Assembly: GCA_009602725.1 (NCBI GenBank) | Contig: WELB01000005.1 | Location: forward strand, 683,952 to 729,822 | DNA: 45,871 nucleotides | Direction of reading: 5' to 3' | Source: Spirogloea muscicola | Taxonomy: Eukaryota > Streptophyta > Zygnematophyceae > Spirogloeales > Spirogloeaceae | In this document: positions 30,005 through 39,881 of the stretch, piece by piece | How positions within the stretch are numbered: the stretch's first letter is position 1 | Layout of the letters: each line of letters starts with the position of its first letter | Position numbers and translations under genes: made by a program | The notes under the pieces: model-generated | Told to the model about the DNA's origin: nothing | What the model saw: only the letters and a program-made list of their open reading frames with translations | Databases searched by the model: none

Positions 30005-30530
30005 GTGCATTGAGTGATGGAGGGCCTGGGTGGCCAAGTACAGAGGCAAGCACATCGACGGATGTACATCACCTGCTGCTAAGCTGACCCGCTCGGTAAC
30101 CACGAGTCAGCACGTAGAGGTCGCTAACTGATGCCCAAATGTCGGACGGCACTTGACAAGCCCTTGTGCCACCAACTGGGCCTCAGACAGCTTTCCGGTG
30201 CAAACATTAGCCGGAGCTCGCTGCAAACAGGCTGACACACGACATTACACGGCTGCCGGTAAGTCCACCTCGGCTGGAAGCATATCCTCACGTCGTGCAT
30301 TTCCTAGACTTGCAATGTTCGTAAGTAGGGTATGAAAGCGAGGACACATGCAGCCAAAGGTGTCAATTGCGGCTGGTAGGAGGTGATCGCTACGGGGACT
30401 AATAGTAGTGCTGCAGCTTTCTCTGTTCTGCACTATCCACTGCGTGGCTAGCAATGTGGGTTGATGCTGGACTCTTCTATGCCTCCGTCACAAGCAAATC
30501 GAGCAAGGCTCGCGGACCTCAAAGGGGGAC
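30005..30530 (-). pseudogene. Second copy of the RLE subfamily-2 fragment
   Basis: Parallel to 28970-29960 without the insert. It shares GTACAGAGGCAAGCACATC, GACCCGCTCGGTAACCACG, GCAAACAGGCTGA, TTTCTCTGTTC and ATGCTGGAC blocks. The - strand frames are broken by stops (for example after MLPAEVDLPAAV). Not functional. Confidence 0.65.
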
Positions 30531-30682
30531 GAGGGGTTTGAAAAGCCAGCCCAGAAGGGATTGACAGTGTCCAAGGGCCGAAATAAGGGCTGAGGTTTAG
30601 GGATCAAGAGCGCTGGTGGGAGAAGCTCATTTAAGAGGTGACGACCGCTGTAAAAAAAAAATGCAAGTAACTGAGGAAGACT

Positions 30683-30832
30683 CTTTCAGAAGAGGGCGAT
30701 GGCTGTGATTGGCCAGCCCAAAGAAGACAATGAACAAAGTACGAAGGGGCTACAGAAGCGCTAAAGCATACAGCGACTCAAGTGGTCACTGGGTGCTCAA
30801 TATCCCCTGTTGAGCAGCCGCAGGTCCAAAAA
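30683..30832 (-). repeat. Retroelement 3' UTR, subfamily B (copy 3)
   Basis: On the - strand: AACAGGGGATATTGAGCACC, CACTTGAGTCGCTG, then GGGCTGGCCAATCACAGCC and ATCGCCCTC. Same block as 10897-11045 and 21822-21955. Confidence 0.75.
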
Positions 30833-30940
30833 CTAGTCTCCGGGTAGCGGGTTAGAAGAGCTCTTTCTTCTGATCGGGTCCTCGTGTGACCGGTCTGTCA
30901 GGCCGCCAGCCTTGGAGGTACCAGCAGAGGAGGAGAGAAA

Positions 30941-30975
30941 GAAGTGGGCAGTGGTCACAAACCACTGCCCACTTC
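30941..30975. repeat. Perfect 15-bp hairpin
   Basis: GAAGTGGGCAGTGGT (30941-30955) and its exact reverse complement (30961-30975) are separated by the 5-nt loop CACAA. It lies in otherwise unassigned DNA between the retroelement cluster and the AAA+ gene. Confidence 0.85.
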
Positions 30976-31402
30976 CGTCACAAACGGCCTAGCCCAATGT
31001 GAAAGGAGGCGGACACGAGGTGCAGCCTGGCCAGGCAAGGGGGTTGCTCCATGCACACCCCTGCTTCAGGCTGCGCCCAGGCCACCCCCCGCATGCCAGG
31101 CATGGCTCGCCGCAAACCCTGCAGCATAAGTTGCCGACCACTTTCTGTGCAGCTCCCTGGCCTTGTAACACTGCTGAATGACACTTACAGACCGGCTCCC
31201 TCCTCCCTTCCTGCATAATGAGGTCACCACCAGTGCTTGACTATGACAAGCATTGACAGAGTTTCCCGGTAAACAGTCTCAATGCATGATGGTCTTGGAT
31301 TGCTGCTCTAAGATATATAGACAGCTCTTGCCAATCCTTTGTGTGACCACATACCTAAGCGCCAAGGCATACAAACACCACGAAGTCAGTGGAATCTCGC
31401 GG

Positions 31403-34400
31403 CTAGATGAACGTGCGCAGAAAGACTTCCCTCGCTTCATCATGTCGATGCCTTTTCTCCACCTCTGCAGCTTCTATAAGATCAGCTTGACTGATCTTCC
31501 TCTTCACCTCCTCACGCAGTGCCGCCTGGTCGAGAAACATCAACAAGGTCACATGACCGTCAAAACATCATGGCAGTGATGTAAAGGACGTGTTTCTGTC
31601 ATAAGAAAGTCGTCCTAGCGAGGTGTCACCTTAGCAGCCGCACGAACTGTTGCAGAACTGATGGGACTGCTGGTGAATTCGAAACGTCGCCCCAATTCCT
31701 CAAAGTCCACATCTTCAGACAGTGGCACCTACACATTCGCATCCTCTAGTGAGCCCGTATGACTATATGACGACTACTTCCCAAGATGGTACATCAAGAT
31801 GATGATGGTACTCGCCCAGCCATTGCAAACATGCAGATTGCAGGTAAACCTTTGCAGGCAGAAGTGTACGCCACATGCGGGCACGAACAGCCGCATCTGG
31901 TTGCTTAAACTCAACAACATGCTTCAGCCGCCTGACCAACTCGGAATCCAGACGGTGAACCATCCCTGCCTGCAGACGTGTGGCGGCTTAATTAGCCAGG
32001 TGGCTCCTTCAGAACCAAGAGCTGCACAAAGCCTGATTGTGGCACAGGGGCAGTGTGACGCAGCTGTCAAGTCAAACTTGCTGCTGCTACTGCTGCATAG
32101 TGGCTAACCTTGCATCCCAGATTCTACTTAGCAAGCATTGAGTTGCATGAACAGCCCAAGCCGTCCAGCCAGCCTTAAATGTGGAGAAAGACCTGTGCAT
32201 GATTTGCAATCAAGATGCAGAGCCCCGGAAAGCGCTCAAGCTCATGGAGGACAAGCCCTATTGCTCGTGGGGCCCAGACAGATACACTGCCAATGCTTCC
32301 CTCCTCCTCAGATGCCATTATCTACATGTGAGTAACAGGTCATTAATCAAAGGGAGACTCAGGTTGTTGCAGCAATCCATTAGTAGCTTACAAGCACTTG
32401 ACATGCAAATTACAGCCCTACATTAGCGCACTAGATTTGACCAACCAACCAAAGCACCTTCTTGCCTCATAGGAGATTGAGTACATCTCCATGAACTGTG
32501 GAGAGAATATGTGAAGGCTGAAGGTGAATTGCACCTGAAAATCGTCAAGAACGAGGACAGCATCCATGAGGCGAGCATCTTTGAAGACTGCTCCAATGCT
32601 ACTGCCCTTTTCTCCACCTTCTCGCACCAGTAGCTGAGCACAATTTACCACCTGGACCAATTTGCAATCCAATCGCAATTGAAACTCGGGACAACGAAAC
32701 TGGCCACAACTAATTAGCTCGACTTGGCTATTTATTAAATGGGCCACAGACGCAATATTCACACAAGAGTTCAATATAGTGAATGAATCAGAAATCCACG
32801 TATCTATCATGTAATAGCGTAATATGCAGAGGTCTCAAGCAAAGGAGAAGATTGCCTTGAGTGGCCGACCAAGCTCAAAACCAAGAGCAGCAGCAGCTGA
32901 CGACTTTCCAGTGCCGTGTGCGCCCCAGAACAAGCACGCCGCCCCAAGGCGGCTGTTATCAAACTCCCATTGGCCTACCAGCACCCCCCTGGCCTTCTCA
33001 AACTCCACCAATGCCGCCATGCTGGCACGCAAGCTGGTGCTGAGCTGCAGGTTATCGAGGCCGGTGGTGGGCACCACCCGATGACTGAATGACTTCATCT
33101 GCAACAAACACGGGGACAAGGCCAACACCACAGATGTGATGCCCAGGGCTGCTGGGAATTGTAGCCAAAACCCAGCGAGTGGCAAAAGGAACGGGCCCAA
33201 CAGTGGCCAAGTATGAAGCAGAGTGCGTCCCTCGCTCTCAGAGCTCAATACGAAGATTTGCCAGGATCGCCAGGCACATCACTTAGACTCATCCAATCAG
33301 ATGGGGGCTTTCAAAAGCCAGCTGGCCCACTGCATGACTACTGAAAGTTTGACCAGCTGATTGGTCGTGACCGAGGACCGGAGCTTGCCAAGGCGTACTG
33401 ACACTGACCACAGGAGGCAAGGAGCAGACACAAACGTAGAGGTGAGCCCATACCTGGAGGCTGCCCCTCATCTGGAGACTGCACCCCTCCATGATATCAG
33501 CCATAGTGACAACAGGCTTGGCAGCATCCCGTGATATAGCTTGCAGGAGAGCACTCATTGCTGCATTCTTGATGTAACCTCCTGTCAGCTCGTACCTGTG
33601 GGACGACGGGCCCAGCTTTAGCTCTACACTACGACTGACCAAGGTGAATTGCTCCTGACAGCAGATTCTTCCAAGTCCATCTCCAGCTATAGTGGGTGAT
33701 GCTGCTTGCCGGAAGCCAGATGCTCTCTAGTGACTATCACCAACCTCAGGGCTATCAGGTCCCAGTCAATATCAACACTAAGGGGCAAGCGGGCTGTCAC
33801 AAGCTTCCAGATCTTCCGCCTCTGTATGTGATCTGGGGGGCGAAACTCACTCACGCACCTGGCAGGTGACCAGCAAGGAGCCACTTTACTAAACGAAGTG
33901 AGTTTGTAAGTGCAGCTGCTGCTAATCGTAGCTATATGAGATAGCATGCAGGTATTGCACTGCGATCAACGGCCACCATTTTTGGTACTGACCCAAGCCT
34001 AAGAGCCAACTTGTCCATTGACGACAGCCACGCAGCACCTGTATGAACGAACAACATAGGCAAATGCTAGTGCAACATCATTGCTTGGCCCTACATTATC
34101 CGCCGATGCATGGCTTCGTCAAGATCAAGGGGCCGGTTGGTGGCAAGCATGATAATTCCTTCGTGCTTCTCAATCTCAGTGAGCAGGGAGCTCAAAATCG
34201 CATCTCCCCCTTTCTCCCTCTGAAAATTTGCAGGAAGCAGACAATGAGCGTGCCTTCAGACTTTCTGCAACTGCAAGACAGCCCGAGCTGCTCATGAATG
34301 AAGGACCATAAGCAGGGAAGACATTAGAGCAATGAGCACCTGAGCAAAGATGGCTTCACACTCGTCAAAGAAAAGAACGGCATCGTTCATCTCAGCCTCC

Positions 34401-37400
34401 CTAAATAATCCTCGCAAATTGCTGCTCTGATCCTCGTCCCTACTACGCAGACCAGCACCAGGAGAGTAGAGCGACTGGAAGTCCACAAGGAGTACCCGCT
34501 TGCCTGCAGTCATAGGCACCACCAGGAGACAAGCTGAGCCCGGCACTACTCTTTGGAGTAACGAGGCAAGTAACAAAATTATTGCAATGGCAGCTGCTAA
34601 TTTTGTCAAGCGGAATGTCTGAAAAACGACAAACAAGAAAGTCGACAAACAAGACAGCATGGACACAGAAAGCATGGAAAGGGCTGCTGTGGTAAGTGCA
34701 ATGCTTGATACAGCAGTGCAGACACACCTAGGTGATGTGCCACAGCATTGACAGTCATCGTCTTTCCAGTGCCAGAGGCCCCACTGAGAAGTACCACCAG
34801 GCCAGCCCCAGAAGTGGTGTCATCCATGCCAGCAGTCTTCCTATATGTCCTGAATTTGCCAAAATTTTCTACACTCCTCACAAGCAGCTCCTTCTGCTCC
34901 TCTGGAAGGACCACCTGCTCCATGCCAACCTGCAAAGGTCGAGGAGGTCTAGTCAACCCGATGCAACAAACAGATTGCTTGACTTGTACACTGCCTCTGG
35001 CATGCAATATTCATTGGATGGACTTTGCTGACACACAAGGTGTGCTCAACTGTTTGCCTGTCAAAGTGGTACTTCAAACAATCAACAGTAACTATGATGA
35101 GTTCGCGAAAGCAGAGAGCGACCCCAACATGTCAAATTGCACAGACCCCACCAACTTGTACGATTTGCCAGTTCAAGCACCAGCAGTTCTGGCCTCCAGA
35201 GCAAGTACCACAGGGATTGGGTCATTGCAGACATGAAAGAGACATGCTCGCACATCAGAAGCTTGAGCACATGACAGGCTTGTCTCAGCAGAAGCTGACA
35301 CACTCTTACCTTTGGGGTATACAGGTGGGAGCCTTCAATAAGCTCTGTGATCTCCGTGTCGAGGCCAGCAATCCAATCCAGGAGCCTCCTGTCCAACTCT
35401 AGCTGCTGCTCCATCAGATCTCCGCTTCCCCTCGCATACAAAGAGCTCTTCACCTTGACCAACCCCTTGGCCACCAACTTTGACGACTTGTAGAAGTACT
35501 TGCGAGCAAGCACCTGCCAGCTCAGGCATTTTCAGTGGGTAGATTTGCAATAAGTTCACACTGGCAAACAATCAAGTAGATGGCAAACAAACAAGTAGAT
35601 CACAATGCAGCTACCAGCCTCACCTGCTCCTTGAACGACTCAAACTGCACTGTCAAGACGTCCTTGACCTACACCATGAAAGAGCAAAGTTAGCTTGACA
35701 TAGCCAGGATCAAGATGACATGTCAAGGATCGAGATAGGGTTCCCCCTCAAGGAACTGACACCCATGTACCTCAGGTCTTTCTTGTAGCATCTGTGAAAC
35801 AGTCATACTATCACAGATGCCTCAGCTAGTATGTCACTTGTTTACTGATCGATTTCCGTCCTTTATATCTGGAAGCGAGTCTGGAATAAGTTCACCAGCA
35901 TTGCTTATTGGGAACGTAACCACCTGTGGGTAGAAGTTGCACCCATGCAATGGCTGGTGTGATCTCTGTATAAGCTCAGGTTTAAAAGGTACAAAAGGAG
36001 AAGAGAAACTCGGTAAAAATATTGTCTGATACCTGCACACCGTCTGCAGCTCGCCTATAGGAGCCCTCGCCATCCACTTCAAAGGCACCTTTCACCAAGG
36101 GTGAGATAGCCAACCCTGTGCCCTGCCTGGCTTGTCAGCTACCCAGCACACAGGAAGAATCATAACAAATATGCCAACATTCATCAGTCACTGGAGCCTT
36201 GTAGACCAATCGAATTGATGTTGTGACCTGTTGAACCACTTCCTCAGCACTTTCTGACAGCCCCTTTCACTCAAAACCTCATCCAACTCATTATTGGAGG
36301 AGCTCACCAACAAGCATCAGGACGACAAACTTCTCAAAGTCATCCAGTCCCAGCTTTCTTGCAAGTGCCTGCAAGTACAGCTTGTCATATGTCAGGCTGT
36401 TAATAAGCCTTGCAAGGTTAGAGGCTTGCAGAAACACTAACGCTCGCACATTTAACATTATATAGCAAGCTGCGAATGAGAGGTGGACTTTTGGTTAGAT
36501 TTGACAACAGAGGCAACGTAACAGGTTGCTAATGGCTCAAAGACATCTTACATAGATTCTGCTGCGAGGAGAAGCCAAGCGCTTATCTACACGAATGACA
36601 GAGTGCTGCGACACTGCTTGGGCTTGTACTCGTCTTAGAGGCATGGTCAGAGATCCAGGCTGAACCTCTAGACGAGGCAGTTGGTACGATGCCACAGCAA
36701 GTTCTGTGGTCCGCAAGCGTTCCTGAAGCCGCGACTGGGCAAATCTCAGCTTGGCGCGGAGCTCTCTTATGCTGGAGGTCTGCAAAGAAGGTAGCCAAAT
36801 CAAGCTGTCAAGCCCTCGTCAGATGAAGCTGCCAGGCTTCTAGAGATGAGAGAAGTAGCTTGTCTCAAGTGACCAGCGGCTGAGTGTACTCAGCAGTGCT
36901 GCATGCATAGCCATGGAATTGAAGGGCGAGTGCAAGCACAAGATGCCCAGGGACGAATGGCACAGCTCTTCTGAACAGCGGAGTGACGTGAGAGCGAGTC
37001 AATAGACTGCTCTACATTTTAGAGGAACATGCCTTGGATGGGCGGTCGAACCAGGCCCTCTCATCAGTGCCTGCCTCCTTCATGTCCTCTTTGTGCCGGG
37101 CTCTGGCTATCCGCAGCATCAGCGACAGGACCTGCACCTCTAGGCTGCACTTTAAGTATTCCTCATGGTGGTCGAAGTCCATCCGACCACCAAGTAGCAC
37201 GAAGGGCAGGATGTTGACCAATCTCTCATGAGCCTCTGCTTATTGCACTGCTTGAGACTTCATCTTTCCTTGCAAATGACGGCCTCGTCTACCTGGAAAG
37301 CATCATCAAGATACTCGAGGCTGGACTTGTACAATCCAAGCTGCTCATCACCATCCAAGGTCCCATTTGCATCATCATTGCCTTTGGAGCTCTCAGAAGC

Positions 37401-39881
37401 CAGCGCCGCTGTGTGATTGCCAGCTCCCGCTGCGCTGCTGCGTGGAGTGCCCGGCCCCGAGTCGCTTGCCTGTGGGGGGCTATGACGCACTGGGCCATGC
37501 TTGGCCATCTTAGCACCCACGCTCTGCTCCAGCTGCCGCAGCTGGGAAGCAATGTCCCCATCAAGCTCCTCCTCATTGTGCTCCTCGTCATCTGCACTCA
37601 CCTCTGCTGTTTATTAGTGAATGGTGGCAAGTGCTGACAGCAATGAGTAGCCCGTTGGACAGGTTACTTGAGGGTAATGGTGAGCTCATCTGACCACTTG
37701 TCATCAAATCAGGAAGGATGCGGATGGCTGGAGCTGCTGGGCCACCACCAAGCTGTACTGCATCCTCAGACTCGAGGCTGAGCCCAGACTCCATCCCCTT
37801 TGCCAACGGTGCCCCTGGTTCCTGGCAGAACAGGTTGCACAATTAAACAAGCTGCTCCAAGAACAGGGTGTTATCCAAAGCCCTGTTTTTCTCACTGATC
37901 ACGCATTGACCAAAACAGGCAGGAGTTTCCCACCACCTTTAGCAACCTTTGTCATGACACAATGTGCATTCCGGTGTGATGCACAGTGGCCCTGACTCCA
38001 CCTGCAGTGACTCTTTGCACAAGTCATCATGCACAAATACTGGGCTCAGGGCTGGGGGCTTGCCTGGGAGTTTCCACCGAGCACCGCGAGAAGCTCTGTG
38101 TGGGTGAGCTTGAGCCGCTGCTCGCTTGTGATGGACCGCCCGAGCAGCACAGCTACAGCCTCTCTTGTCATTCTCAGGTTTTTGTCTTCATATTCATCCT
38201 GACATAGACCAAGAACCGACAACAGGCTTCAATGCAACCGCATAAGGAATTGAGTACGAGCAAGGTGTGGCACGCAATTTTGAGACAGACTTGAGCTTGA
38301 TTCGAATGTTGACTGCCATTGATTTGCCTGAGAGAGCCTGACAGCAATGGTGGCTGCAAGGAGTAGACCAAAAATGCTATGAAAGCCTTCTGCGAGCCAG
38401 ATAGGCAGTCTCCTCAAGTCATGTGAGCTGAGTGACTTTCTCTGTAGGGTTCTGGATGGTAAGTGAACTTTGAGAGTATGACCTAGGAACCTGTCAATCT
38501 CCAGAAGCATAAGCGCCAAGCATGCTTGCAGAACACTAAAAAGCAGGCTGATGCAGGGCCACTTTTCCAAGCACTTGAGAGATCCCGCCTACACCCTTGG
38601 GTGAAGGACCTTGTGGGCTTTGAGGTGTGACTCCCAGATGGGTGAAAAGGGCACGTCCATGGAAAATCCATGGTTCGTCACCGTGACAGAGGGAACTGAC
38701 ACAGCCAGAAAGGGAGCCTGCAACTGCTGGAGCAGGAAAGGGGCATGGTGCGAGGGAGATTTGCTGTTCAGAGAGCAATGCTCAGGTCCTGTTTGTGAAG
38801 TGGAATCCTGGGCTTCAAGTGTAGATACGCCTACCCCCTGCTCGACAATGATGCCATCCACCATGTGCAGCCGCTTCTCAGTGACAAAGTCCTCTAAGTC
38901 CAGGGTGCTCATGCTGCACAGCTCCAGGTGCAATTCCTTGTCATCATACTTGCCTCCTGCAGTGCATGCACGGGCGCAAGGGAACGAGGCGATGCTAAGA
39001 ATGCAGGTCACTGAGGCTTCTGGAGGAGCGGATGACCTCCTCAGCAGACCTCGCACTGGTCCGGAGGACGTGCAAAGAGCTTGATTGCCATGGCTATCAG
39101 AGGACCGAAGCAGCTCAGGGAAGACCGTATGCATGTCGACGAGGTGACTAGCGGCCGCAGTGCCTGAGAGTATTGAGTGCATGTGCACATACCAAAGGCA
39201 CTTCGCAGGCACTGCGAGACAGTGGCGCCGCGGACAAACAGGAGCTGGAAGAGGTCGGCCTCGCGCGGCGTGAGTCGGTAGCGGTCGACGACGCGGAGAA
39301 CGAGCGGCAGGCTGCCCGGGGGCGTGTCCGCCAGCCGCGCCTGCGCCCGAGACTCCACCTCGACCAGCAGATTGTCCAAGTGCCGAAAGGCGTTCAGCCT
39401 GCGACGTACATGCATGAGCACCTCGGCAGCGTCAGCAGGGTGAGCCGTTTGGCAAGCACACACCAGCCTGAGCTCCGAGCCCGAGCCCGGGCTCGAGATG
39501 GAGTCTGAGTCGCCAGGCCGACATACCAGTCTGGCTGCAGCTGCCTCCCGGCTGTGAGAGTCCTACATAGCGAAGCTCGGAGGGGGAGCGGGCTGGAGGG
39601 GACCGGACGAAGGAAGGAAGGAGGGGCTCGGGGAGGACTGGCCTGGCAGCGGGAGAAGCGGCTGCGTCGTCGGCCGCGGGGCCCGCAGCGACGGCGCGGC
39701 GCAGCGCGCGAAGGGCCTCGGCGCAGAGCGCGCGCAGTGCCAGCCGCAGCTCCAGGTGCGCCAGCCACGCGGCGTCGGAGAAGGGGCCGGCAGGCGCCGC
39801 GCCGTCGAGCTCGGGTGCGAAGTCCGCCAGGAGAGCCAGCAGCTCGGGGCTCCGCGCCGACTGGGGCGCCGCGGCGGCCAT
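31403..39881 (-). CDS. Tandem AAA+ ATPase, 24 exons, unknown function
   Basis: Exons (- strand, all in phase): 39881-39567, 39421-39193, 38956-38835, 37821-37695, 37591-37293, 37233-37033, 36779-36552, 36368-36308, 36115-36033, 35923-35846, 35791-35771, 35668-35624, 35513-35310, 34929-34728, 34503-34340, 34219-34095, 33858-33745, 33595-33454, 33098-32856, 32651-32535, 32321-32193, 31969-31850, 31728-31630, 31525-31403; 1196 aa. Residues 105-222 and about 365-630 look like two copies of a helical domain (LVLRVVDRYRLTPREADLFQ; IYALARKLGLDDFEKFVVLM). AAA-1: Walker A GASGTGKT 721-728, Walker B VLFFDE (Glu786), sensor IMLATNRP, RR finger. AAA-2: GAHGTGKS 979-986, VLVLDD (Asp1038 where Glu is usual), sensor CILIANH, SELVRRLKH. 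Acidic, low-complexity linker at about 255-340. The plan recalls bacterial two-AAA proteins. No targeting signal seen. Introns 37032-36780 and 32855-32652 start with GC. Confidence 0.85.
32652..32855 (-). other. GC-AG intron in the AAA+ gene (after AAA-2 Walker A)
   Basis: Donor AAG|GCAATC, acceptor TCCAG|GTG, phase 0. Joining gives GRPLK-VVNCAQ, the normal spacing after Walker A. No GT donor nearby keeps the frame. Confidence 0.65.
36780..37032 (-). other. GC-AG intron in the AAA+ gene (N-terminal half)
   Basis: Donor AAG|GCATGT, acceptor TTTGCAG|ACC, phase 0, joining FDRPSK to TSSIREL. Reading on past the donor meets a stop 8 codons later. Confidence 0.6.

Noticed and set aside
32181-32426. 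+ strand ORF with CMICNQDAEPRKALKLMEDK, RING-like
   Set aside because: It is antisense to the AAA-2 sensor exon (32321-32193), which is phase-consistent with its neighbours. No further Cys/His pairs follow.
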